A DNA stretch of 64,000 nt from Hygrophila difformis (taxonomy: Eukaryota > Streptophyta > Magnoliopsida > Lamiales > Acanthaceae). The stretch is from the NCBI GenBank assembly GCA_030278955.1, contig JAOANR010000003.1, forward strand, positions 23,761,227 to 23,825,226, in the 5' to 3' direction. Under the pieces are notes generated by a model. The model was not told where the DNA came from. It ran no database searches and was given only the letters and a program-made list of their open reading frames with translations. The translations under genes were made by a program, and so were the position numbers. Of the stretch, positions 1 to 9,865 are shown piece by piece (within the stretch, counting starts at the first letter, position 1; each line of letters opens with the position of its first letter).

Positions 1-880
1 ATGGATAATTTTTATAAACCTAAAACCCTATACCCTAAACCCTAAACCATTGTACCCTAAACCCTAAACCCTTAAAAATTATATTTTTTTTAAAACTTTA
101 AAATAAATAGTATTTTTTATTTATAATTTTTATTAAAACTTTATGGATAATTTTTATAAAACTAAACCCTTAAACCCTACACCCTATACCCTAAACCCTA
201 AACCCTTAAAAATTTAATTTTTTTAAAACTTTAAAATAAATAGTATTTTTTATTTATAATTTTTATTAAAACTTTATGGATAATTTCTATAATCCCACAA
301 CCCTCAACCCTAAACCCTATACCCTAAACCCTAAACCCTTAAAAATTTAATTTTTTTTAAAACTTTAAAATAAATAGTATTTTTTATTTATAATTTTTAT
401 TAAAACTTTATGGATAATTTCTATAATCCCACAACCCTCAACCCTAAACCCTATACCCTAAACCCTAAACCCTTAAAAATCTAATTTTTTTAAAACTTTA
501 AAATAAATAGTATTTTTTATTTATAATTTTTATTAAAACTTTATGGATAACTTTTATAAACCTAAACCCTTAAACCGTAAACCCTATACCCTAACCCCTA
601 AACCCTTAAAAATTATATTTTTTAAAACTTTAAAATAAATAGTATTTTTTATTTATATTTTTATTAAAACTTTATGGATAATTTTTATAAACCTAAACCC
701 TTAAACCCTAAACCCTATACCCTAAACCCTAAACCCTTAAAAATTACTTATATTTTTTTAAAACTTTAAAATAAATAGTATTTTTTATTTATAATTTTTA
801 TTAAAACTTTATGGATAATTTCTATAATCCCACAACCCTAAACCCTAAACCCCATACCCTAAACCCTAAACACTAAATCA
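1..880. repeat. Composite telomeric/AT-rich satellite, ~133-bp unit
   Basis: Each unit joins a block of CCCTAAA-type repeats to an AT-rich segment that runs through AAATAAATAGTATTTTTTAT and ends in ACTTTATGGATAA. Unit starts (ATGGATAA) lie at 1, 143, 276, 410, 543, 673 and 811, so the period is about 130-138 bp and there are about 6.5 copies. Some units carry TTCTATAATCCCACAACCCTC in place of TTTTATAAACC, which defines two subtypes. The C-rich strand reads 5' to 3' on the plus strand, the orientation expected at a left chromosome end. Seen directly; the subtelomeric location is inferred. Confidence 0.9.
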
Positions 881-1125
881 ACAATTCACAATTTTGATCC
901 CAAATTTAGCACAATAAAAGAAATGAGCGATTTTGCTCCCAAATTTAGCACAACTTCGATCCCAATTTTCATCCGAAAGTGCCATCACAATTTTGATCCC
1001 AAATTTACCCAACTGTAAGAAATTATATCACCCAAAAAAACTACAAGAAATGAGCATATATACCGAAATAGACAATCCACATCTCACAATAATCATCCCT
1101 AATTAGCATAATAATCATCCCTATT
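881..1125. other. AT-rich spacer with short dispersed repeats
   Basis: The phrase TTTTGATCCCAAATTTA recurs near 891 and 993, with a TTTTGCTCCC variant near 931. No coding region is recognised. It links the satellite to the GC-rich block. Confidence 0.5.
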
Positions 1126-1199
1126 TCATAATTGCAAATTAAAAACTACACTAAATTTAAACATATCCATATAATTTCTAAATTTAAAAAAAAATAAAA

Positions 1200-1705
1200 A
1201 AAATGAAAAGCACAGCAGATTAGGGCACACGCAGATCGAGGGTTGGGGGTGGGGATGGCGAATCAGGGGTGGGATGGCGGGTTGGGGGTGGGGATGGGAA
1301 AGACTCACCCGAACCGCGTCGTTGTCGGAAGGGGGGCGGGGCTGCTGGCGGGCTACCTCAGGAACGGCGTGCGGAGGTGGCGACGGTCGTGGCGAGGGCG
1401 GGGCCGCTCCACTCTCTTCCTCGACGAGCACTAGAGCCAACCCTTCGTCAATCACCGCGTCTCCCATCTCCTCGCCGTCGGATCTTCCATCTCCGGTGGT
1501 TTATTGGCCGGAAAACGAGAATAATTTCGAAAGGGGAATGGGAAATCTTCGATCGGGGTTTGGGGGGCTTTCGGTCGAGAATGGGAAAGGGAAATTGGAA
1601 ATGAGGAAGGGCCCAGCTTGTGTTTTAAATTAAAGCTTCGGTCGGCTTTTAAGAGCTTCGATTGGTCCGACCGAAGAGACAAAAGGCCGATCGAAGTCTG
1701 TAATT
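1200..1705 (-). other. GC-rich block followed by CTTCGGTCGG inverted motifs
   Basis: A strongly GC-rich stretch (about 1,240-1,500) in AT-rich surroundings gives open frames on both strands, none of which I recognise; the proline- and arginine-rich products look compositional. Directly beside it, 1,634-1,700 carries interleaved inverted copies of CTTCGGTCGG / CCGACCGAAG. The order GC-rich leader next to palindromic GTCGG motifs copies, in mirror image, the left end of the CACTA element at 7,826. It may therefore be an end of a related, older element, but no CACTA terminus is visible. Confidence 0.4.
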
Positions 1706-1719
1706 TAATAAATTACATT

Positions 1720-2045
1720 AAATCCCTAAACCCTAACCCTTAAACCCTGAACCCTTCAAACCCTGAACCCTTAAACCCTGAACCCATGAAACCCTAAATA
1801 ATTTTTTTATAAAATTCTAAACCCTAAACCTTAAACCTAAAACCCTATACCCTAAACGCTAAACCCTAAACCCTTAAACCCTAAAACTAAAACTTTAAAC
1901 CCTAAAGCCATTAACCCTGACCCCTTAAATCCTAAATAATTTTTTAATAATCAGCTTTTACAACCCTAAACCCTTAAAACCTAAACCCTAAACCGTTAAA
2001 CCCTAAACCCTAAACCCTAAACCCTAAAACCTAAACCCTTCCATT
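1720..2045. repeat. Degenerate telomere-like tract
   Basis: Irregular CCCTAAA, CCCTGAAC and CCCTTAAA repeats, more degenerate than the first tract and without the ~133-bp AT-rich partner. Same C-rich orientation as 1-880. Confidence 0.85.
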
Positions 2046-2125
2046 AATTTATAACTATAATTCATAATAAATATTTTTGATCATAATTTTATTTTTAAAT
2101 CATACACCATTAAACCTAAAGCATA

Positions 2126-2208
2126 TCTTCTTCTTCTACTTCTTCTTCTTCTACTTCTTCTTCTTCTTCTTATTCTTGTTCTTCTTCTTGTTCTTGTTCT
2201 TCTTCTTG
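2126..2208. repeat. (TTC)n microsatellite
   Basis: Imperfect CTT/TTC run with TAC, TAT and TTG interruptions. Confidence 0.9.
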
Positions 2209-2299
2209 GAAATTCTTCTATATGATTATAACTAATTTATAATTAATATTATTAATAATAAGAATAATAGTATAATAATACAATTTTAATAAAAATATT

Positions 2300-2870
2300 T
2301 TTACTTATAATAATAAATATCATTATTATCCATTATAATAATACTAATCATAATAATAGTAATTTATATAAAAGAAAAATAAAAAATAAATTAATATTTA
2401 AATAAAATATAAAATAGCAATTATTACAACTTCGATCGGCTTGATCGAAGCCATCTCATTTACCGACCGAAAGGGTTTTATCCGACCAAAACTCAACTAA
2501 TCTTGTTTATTAATAATAAATATCATTATTATCCATTATAATAATACTAATCATAATAATAGTAATTTATATAAACAAAAAAAAAATTTAATATTTGAAT
2601 AAAAATTAAAAATAGCAATTATTACAACTTCGATCGGCTTGATCGAAGCCATCTCATTTACCGACCGAAAGGGTTTTATCCGACCAAAACTCAACTAATC
2701 TTGTTTATTAATAATAAATATCATTATTATCCATTATAATAATACTAATCATAATAATAGTAATTTAAATAAATGAAAAATAATAAATAAATTAATATTT
2801 GAATAAAAATTAAAAATAGCAATTATTACAAGTTCGATCGGCTTAAATATAGTAAATATATATTATATAG
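2300..2870. repeat. ~198-bp tandem repeat carrying a CGATCGG palindrome
   Basis: TAATAAATATCATTATTATCC recurs at about 2,312, 2,510 and 2,709, a period of about 198 bp. Each full unit contains ACTTCGATCGGCTTGATCG, then CCGACCGAAAGGG (near 2,429 and 2,627); the third unit breaks off after AGTTCGATCGGCTTA near 2,830. The palindromic part is the same motif family as 1,634-1,700 and 16,860-17,030. Confidence 0.75.
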
Positions 2871-4353
2871 TAAATATATGTAATTAAAAAAATAATATAT
2901 TATATTGGTATAATAAATATATATAATTTTAAATAATATATTATATAGTAAATATAATAATTAAAAAAATAATAACTTAAATAATAATCATAATAATACC
3001 AATAATATCATTATTGGTATAATAAATATTGACAGGCTCAATCAGAATACGTAGAACCCTGTAAGCGTTGTTTGAGCGATGTCTCAACAACCTGCAAACC
3101 ACAACCAGAGGCAAACACAAACAGAGTGCGGAATAAAATAAGAACACGGAATTTGATTACCCAGTTCGATCCACTGATCTACATCTGGGGGCTCCAAGCC
3201 AGGGATTCACTAGATCTCCACCAAACCGATCGAACAAGAGTCAACCACACCTTACATACCCTTACATTCCAATGAACTCTCCTATCTACCCAAATAGACT
3301 AGAAGAACACAAGGGAGCATCAACTATCTACCCAAATGCAAGAAATTCACCGGCAGGTATTAAGGTGGTGTTTGAGGAACCTAGCTAATCAAACAAGTTA
3401 AGCTCAATGGTGCTAAAACACCTACAATACACACGGATTGTGTTTACAAAACAATAAACTTAGAAATGCCTAAACATAATCCCAATTACCCCATGAAAAT
3501 GTAGAAGACTCAACAGCTAAGGATATACCAGTAGCAGGATGGTTGTTGGTGCCTTCTGCAAACAACGAAAACCAGGGGGTTTCTGCTTCAGCTCTCAATC
3601 CACTATAAACACAGCTTGGAATCAGTTAATACTCTGTAAAAGGAGCTGTGATTGCGGCTGAAATCATTCTAAATCCTTCAAGGACGAAGACAGGTATTTA
3701 TATGGGTTTTAAGACCCATCTAAACCCTTCTAAGGCCTGCTAGGGGAAATGCCACGTCACTGTACTATTCTGTGCTTTTTCCAGTGAAGATAATAGAGCG
3801 TTGTTGACACGATGTTGCAACAATGGCCAAAATGACGAACATCTTCACAATACTAAAAATATCCCTAACAAATATAATTAATACTTTTAAATATCCAAAT
3901 ATACCAAAAATATATTAAATGTAATATATAATTTAAATAAATTAAATATATAATAAATATATCCAAAATAATAATAATAATGATTTCCATGATACTAATT
4001 AATATTAGAAATAATAATATATACAATTTCAAATAGAATAAAATATAGTAAATATAATAATACTAAAATAATAATTTAAATAATAATGATAATAATAACA
4101 ATAATATCATCATTGGTATCATAAATATAATTAATACTTTAAAATGTCCAAATACACCAAAAATATAATAAATATAATATATAATTTAAATAATAATAAT
4201 TATATAGTAAATACATCAAAAATAATAATAATGATTTCCATAATACTAATTAATATTAGAAATAATAATATATGCAATTTAAAATAGAATAAAATATGGT
4301 AAATATAATAATAATAAAATAATAATCATAATAATAACAATAATATCATTATT
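2871..4353. repeat. AT-rich ~250-bp repeat array, left part
   Basis: Copies of a unit with the landmarks ATCATTATTGGTAT, AATTAATACTTTAAAATGTCC, AATAATGATTTCCATAATAC and ATATGCAATTTAAAATAG. Copies lie near 2,990-3,029 plus 3,871-4,090 (split by the solo LTR) and at 4,095-4,353. The array resumes at 7,648 and 16,074, so the LINE and CACTA insertions are nested in it. Confidence 0.8.
3030..3870 (-). mobile_element. Solo LTR, 841 bp, minus orientation
   Basis: On the minus strand the segment starts TGTTAGGG and ends CTGTCA, the TG..CA form of an LTR. It is flanked by a perfect 5-bp duplication AATAT (3,025-3,029 and 3,871-3,875) inside the AT-rich repeat. A TATA-like CATATAAATACC lies on the minus strand near 3,700. 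The interior holds a stretch reading TTACCCAGTTCGATCCACTG that resembles sequence I associate with plant Copia LTRs (from memory, unverified). No internal retroelement genes are present, which fits recombination between two LTRs. The superfamily is not established. Confidence 0.7.
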
Positions 4354-7300
4354 TTTTTTGGTAAACAGCCTGAAAAGGCGGGCAAAGAAAAAGAAAATAA
4401 CATAAAAAAGAAAGCAGAAATAAAAGAAAACCACAAATTCACATCCTGCAGAACTTTGAGCCTGACGCATCCTGAGAGAGCGCATGAATAATCTCATCCG
4501 GAGGAAATGCCCATGTGGTATAGTAAGCCTCCTCCTTAGCCGCTCGCTTAGCCAGAATATCTGCCACTTGATTTCCTTCCCGGTAAACGTGATGAACTCG
4601 GATAGTCCGGACCCTGAGCTTCTCCCGAATGTCACAAATCACCGGCCACAGCTCATGCATAGTTTGAGTCCCCTGTTGGATGAGGCGAACAGCCTCCAGA
4701 GAGTCGAAGAAGACATGATCAACGAGCACATTTATTTGTTGAGCATAAGTCAATCCCTCGCGCAACGCCCTAAGCTCCACGGCCAAAATATCACACTCAC
4801 CAAGTTGACCTCCACAAGCCCCCAAGAAAACGCCATGTTCGTCGCGCACCACAGCCGCAAATCCAGATAGCTTGTCCGATGCCAAGACACAGCCATCCGT
4901 GTGCAAGATGATGCCGACCTCCGAACCCTTCCAAGCCACATACTCCATCGGCCTCGCGACCAGACGCTTCTCTGATGCTCGAAGTAAGGACTGGTGCATC
5001 CAGTCCACTTTGAACAAAAGCTGCTCCCACCTCAAATGTTTGCCATTGAACACACGATTATTCCTCTCACACCAAATAATCCAAAATAAAGCAACCACCA
5101 GGAGCCCCTTCGAACGAAACAGCCATTCCAACCACATATGAACAGCTCCGTCTGGGACAAGAGTCAAATCTGTTAACTCACTTAATCCTATCTTCTCCCA
5201 CAAAATGCTAGCCCAAGGACATTGAAAAATACATGTTGCCAATCTTCATAGCACTCTCCACAAATCATGCACAACGGCGTCGCAGCCATCTTCCGCTCGT
5301 ACCTTAAGCCGTTTAAAGGCAAGGCCGAATGCCCGATTAACCAAAACAGAAGTCCCATCTTTTCGGGGATGGACGAATTCCACATCCATTTCCAGCCAGA
5401 CGGCTCCCCTCTCTCCGGACACAAAAATTCATACACTGTCTTAACCGTATACCTCCCTTGCTTCCCAAATCGCCAATGCATAATATCAGGGACCGCATCA
5501 AACAATACCGGAACAGGAGTAGCCATGATCGCAGCCTTGGTCTCCAAAGGCAGCCAGGAGTACAAGTGTTGGAGTTGCCAAGACCGCCCCTCCACCACAT
5601 CTCTCACTCTTAACCCAACATCATTGTAGTGGACGAAAGGGACAAGATCGCACAGAGGTTTCCCCCGCCACCACGCTGCATACCAGAAGGAAGAGGAGCC
5701 ATCCCCAATCTGAACTCCATAACCTCCCCGAAACAACTCACCAACGCGACAAAGCGTCCTCCAAACCCTAGTCCCGCGATAACTTTCTGCTGGGAAGTTC
5801 GTCAAATGACCATTATATTCGTGCCGAACAGCGCTCACCCAAAGTTTATCATGGTTCACCAAATAGTCCCAAACTTGACGCCCCAGTATAACTAGATTCG
5901 TCTGTCGAGAGGGCCGGGTACCAAGCCCCCCATATCGGCGTGGCCGAGTAACGCGCTCCCAGCCAACGAGGTGTATACCCCGACCTTCACTACCTTTCCA
6001 AATCCACCGTCTCACCAACCTATCTACCTCATTGCAAACAGCCACCGGAAGGAGATGGAGCTGCATGGTATATACCGGCATGGAATTAAGCACCGCCCGC
6101 GCCATCGTGACACGCTCAGCTTTGTTCAACAACTGGACAGCCCATCCACTTAGCTTCCCTTAAATCTTCCTCAACAGCGGCTCAAAATGATCTTTTCTCA
6201 TGCGACCATGAATAATGGGGAAACCCAAATATTTTCCAATGTTATCCGAAGCCTGGACACCCAATTGCTGATGTATCCAACTTCGTTCAACCAAAGTAGC
6301 ACCCGGCGAACAGAAGGCCACGGACTTCTCAGTATTCATAAAGAGGCCTGATCGAGATCCAAACCGTGTGAGAACCTCCGCCATGCATGACAGGTGCGCT
6401 TCCTCCAAGGTGGCACAGAAGACTAAGTCATCCGCAAAAATAATATGAGAAATCCCAATACCCCCCACACTTAATTGAAGCGGATTCCACTGTCCTGAAC
6501 CGACCGCCTCCAGAATTAACCGAGTGAGCTTCTTCATAACAATCACAAACAAATTTGGCGATAGCGGATCACCTTGCCTGAGCCCACGGCCCGCGCCAAT
6601 AACTGGTAAGGGAGAGCCATTCCAGAGCACAGCAAAACTGGAACCTCTCACACATGACATGATAAGCTGTATACATAATCCAGGAAGTTGCATCTCCTCC
6701 AGACAGAGCTGAAGGAAATCCCATCGCGCTGTGTCATACGCCTTAGCCAAATCGATTTTAAGAACTACTCCCTTCACCGTCGAGCGAGAATGCTCCAAGG
6801 AGCAAATAATTTCTTGTAGCAGAATAGCGTTATCCGCGGTGCCCCGCCCAGGGAAGAAGGCCGCCTGATGTGGACTGATGTATCCACTCAAAATGGGCCG
6901 CAGACAATTCACCAAAATTTTTGTTATGAGTTTATAGGAGACATTGCACAGCATAAGCGGACGAAATTGAGTAATGCGCTTAGGAATATCCAGTTTGGGC
7001 AAGAGGCACAAAAAAGCCTGAGACAAACCCGCCGGACAAATACCCGAATTAAAAGCTTCTAAAATTAATTTAAAAGTTGGCTCACCAAGAAACTGCCAGT
7101 ACTCCTTATAAAATGCGGCAGGGAAACCATCCAGCCCCGGCGCAGCAAAGGATCGCATTTGGTACAAAGCCTCCTTGAGTTCCCCGCGAACGACAAGCTA
7201 TTCAAGCTCCATCACCTCAGCCTGCATAATACTATTTAAACCCGGCAACTCCAATCCTACAGCCTCTCCCTCATGTGCCGCAAACATGTGTGTGAAATAA

Positions 7301-7647
7301 GCTTGGACATGTGCTTGAATGGCGTCCTGGTGTTGCACCCACACACCATCTCCCAACTCCAAACCATAAATACGGTTTCTCTTCCGCCGAATTTTAGTAC
7401 GGGCATGAAAATAGGCCGTATTCCGATCCCCATTCTTCACCCATTTATCCCGAGATTTTTGGAACCACAAGGTTTCTTCTTGTGCCAAAATCTCTTCCAA
7501 TTCCTTAAGGAGCTCAGCTTCAAGTCGCCTCATCCATGCCTCATCCACCCTCTCCAACCGCTTGGCGAGACCATGCAGACGTCATTTAATACGCCTTTTA
7601 CGGTCTCGAATATTACCAAATGTAGTAGAATTAAATTCTACAGATTT
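4354..7647 (-). mobile_element. 5'-truncated L1-type LINE with perfect 17-bp TSD
   Basis: The minus-strand element ends at a poly(A) run (T-run at 4,352-4,359 on the plus strand) preceded by a small hairpin GCCT..AGGC and TTTACC. It is flanked by identical 17-bp copies of ACAATAATATCATTATT at 4,337-4,353 and 7,648-7,664. The uninterrupted site is visible in the related repeat near 16,156. The 5' end lies just upstream of the reverse transcriptase, so the endonuclease and ORF1 are missing. This is the usual 5' truncation of L1 retrotransposition. Confidence 0.93.
4439..7557 (-). pseudogene. LINE ORF2 C-terminal part: RT, zf-RVT, RNase H
   Basis: One reading frame runs from about 7,557 to 5,188, broken by in-frame stops at 7,198-7,200 (TAG) and 6,160-6,162 (TAA). 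A frameshift in a short T-run near 5,230 then moves to the frame ending at 4,439. Domains in order: the segment before the RT with WFQKSRDKWVKNGDRNTAYF; RT with APGLDGFPAAFYKEYW, LRQGDPLSPNLFV and the catalytic FADD box (about 6,427-6,440); the zf-RVT cysteine region (LCMICGECYEDW); and RNase H with HTDG, ELRALREG, FFDSLEAV and VADILAKRAA, so all four expected acidic positions are kept. With two stops and one frameshift this copy is dead but recent. Confidence 0.92.
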
Positions 7648-7825
7648 ACAATAATATCATTATTGGTATCATAAATATAATTAATACTTTAAAATGTCCA
7701 AATACACCAAAAATATTATAAATATAATATATAATTTAAATAATAATAATTATATAATAAATACATCAAAAATAATAATAATGATTTCCATAATACTAAT
7801 TAATATTAGAAATAATAATATATGC
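7648..7825. repeat. AT-rich ~250-bp repeat, fragment between LINE and CACTA
   Basis: The unit continues from the right LINE target duplication to ATATATGC, where the CACTA element interrupts it. It rejoins at 16,077 (AATTTAAAATAG). Confidence 0.85.
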
Positions 7826-7849
7826 CACTACAAGAAATTTTGTCTCCAC

Positions 7850-8040
7850 CGACCGAATCCACCGACCGACAGCACACGGGTAGCCGCCATCGACCGCTCC
7901 ACCGACCGCACACAAGCGGTCGGTAAGAAAGAGCCGTTAAGGGCCCCCTTGTTCTGACACGACCGTTCCACCGACCAAACTATTTATCGGTCGGTGCGAC
8001 CGACCGACCCACCGACCGCATATGCGGTCGGTGCATTAGG
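7850..8040. promoter_or_regulatory. CACTA left subterminal repeat array
   Basis: Many copies of CCGACCG/CGGTCGG in both orientations, including the near-perfect palindrome CACCGACCGC-ATAT-GCGGTCGGTG at 8,010-8,033. In En/Spm such subterminal motifs bind the TNPA protein and pair the transposon ends; that role is inferred here by position and family. Confidence 0.8.
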
Positions 8041-8059
8041 GTCAAAATCCCCAAATCGG

Positions 8060-9862
8060 GGTAAAGACCAGTTCTACGCGTTTTCTCCTCCTCCCCCATT
8101 TTTACTTCTCCTTCCGCAAATTTCACCCCTTTCACCCCATCCGCCGACCACCACCGGCGACCATCACCCCCCCCCCCCATTCGAGCGCCGACCACCGCCG
8201 TCGACTCGAGCACCATCCGACCGAGGCTGTGAGCGCGATTCGAGGTTCTTCGTGCGGAATCGGCCCCATCTCCGACCACCCCCTCCCCCGCCGCTGCGAC
8301 CACCGCCGCCTCCCTCCGCCTCGACGACGCCCTGCACAGCCACCCCCGCGCGAGGGCTTCCGCCTGCCGCCTGCCGGAGCGTCGTCTGCCGACCACCGCC
8401 GCCTGCGAGCACCACCTCCGCCACTCTCCTTCCCTCTCGAGCACTCGATTGAGGTAATCGATTGTAACATTTATGCTCTTACAATTTTCATTCGATTTTG
8501 TGATTTTTTTGCTCACATTAGTGTGTTTTTGGAATTGTATTTCCTTGTTCTGTGAATTTCATTGGCATAGGGATAGCTTAAAATGCATATACATTCTTTT
8601 TTGGGATTATCCTTAGCAAAAGTTGTGAAAAATAAAGAAAAATTGTTAAACAAAGCATGGCAGCCCAAGTTTTTTATGCTTTAAGAAATGAATTTTTAGA
8701 TATCGTAAATTTTGGGCACATAATCACGATCCTCTCGTCGAATAGATGATTTTTCATATTTGATATGCTAAATTTGGAGTTCGTATGAGAAAGTTATGTC
8801 ATTTTGAACTTTATTTCTTATTAATTGTTGAAATTGGCGTATAGGATTTGAATTTAGCGATGTAGAATGATTTTGGTTTCGTATTGGATTTAATATTGGA
8901 TTTGAATTTATCAATTTGGATGTTGTATTCTATGTTATATATGGTGTGGTAATGTTATTCCTTTTTTTTAATATCGTATAGAACTCGAATTATATTTACA
9001 TATAGTGTTGAACTTTAAGTATTGTTGTTGTTCATTTCCTAAACAATATGTAGTGGAGATTAGAAATTATTTTTTTTTTCTTATTTGGTTTATATGGGAA
9101 TGAATAATTTGGTAGTTTGCCCAAACCACAAGTGGTGTGTTTGTTTTGGAGATTGAACAAATTAGATAAGTCTAAGTGTGGGTCTTTTATTTTCAGAATA
9201 TTATTGCCACTTATTTTATACCAGAAAATGTATAAGGATTGAATTCAAGAATTGGAGATTGTGTCCTATTGAAGTTTACTTGTTATTATTTTTTAAAATT
9301 GGTGTATAGGAGTTGATTACGGGTCTTTGATTGTGTCCTAAGTGTGAGTGTTTTTTATTTATTTTGTCTTTGTTCCTCTTTTTAACTTTATTAAATTTCA
9401 TATTATCAGACACATTTGGGATCTTAGTTGGATAGCGGTACACAACTCACCGGGCGATTCCCTTGTGATCTCTTCAATAACAAGGTAATATATTTTGATA
9501 TTGTTATATATTAGATCTATAAGGCTTAAATTAACTAAGCTTTCTATTTATTATACCAATTTATTGATGCATAAGTAGTTTTCATATTGTTATGAACTTT
9601 AAATTAACTAACCAAATATTAAGTGTTGATGCAAAAGTAGTTTAAATTCTTCCAAATGTGTGGATACGGTGAATGGATGCGGTAGGATTATTGGTGCACT
9701 TGTTGATTTGGTTATAGATTTGGGTATTAAAAATTTAAGTTTACGTAGCATACTGAAAAAGGTTTCCTTGTGATATTAAAAACTTAAATGTGTTGAAACT
9801 AAATGAACACAATGTATTGATGAAAATTAGTTCCCTTTAGTGGCATCTTGCCATATTTGTAG
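8060..9862 (+). promoter_or_regulatory. CACTA 5' leader: GC-rich exon and two introns
   Basis: About 8,090-8,453 is GC-rich with runs of CCGCC and CACC. Its open frames give proline-rich products that look compositional rather than coding. A splice donor GAG|GTAATC follows 8,453. A short non-coding exon is suggested at 9,410-9,484 (acceptor TTATCAG, donor AACAAG|GTAATA). The last acceptor TTTGTAG is at 9,856-9,862, three bases before the transposase ATG. The AT-rich stretches between (8,460-9,400 and 9,490-9,850) show no genes. Confidence 0.55.
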
Positions 9863-9865
9863 GTG

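Noticed and set aside
1243..1633. Overlapping plus-strand ORFs in the GC-rich block
   Set aside because: Three frames are open at once with Arg/Gly-rich products and no recognisable domain; best explained by base composition.
4484..6153. Plus-strand ORFs opposite the LINE
   Set aside because: They mirror the coding frame of the minus-strand RT/RNase H and have no domain of their own.
7994..8452. 152-codon proline-rich open frame at the left end of the CACTA element
   Set aside because: Several overlapping frames on both strands are equally open. The composition follows GC bias, and the frame starts inside the subterminal repeats. Treated as leader DNA.
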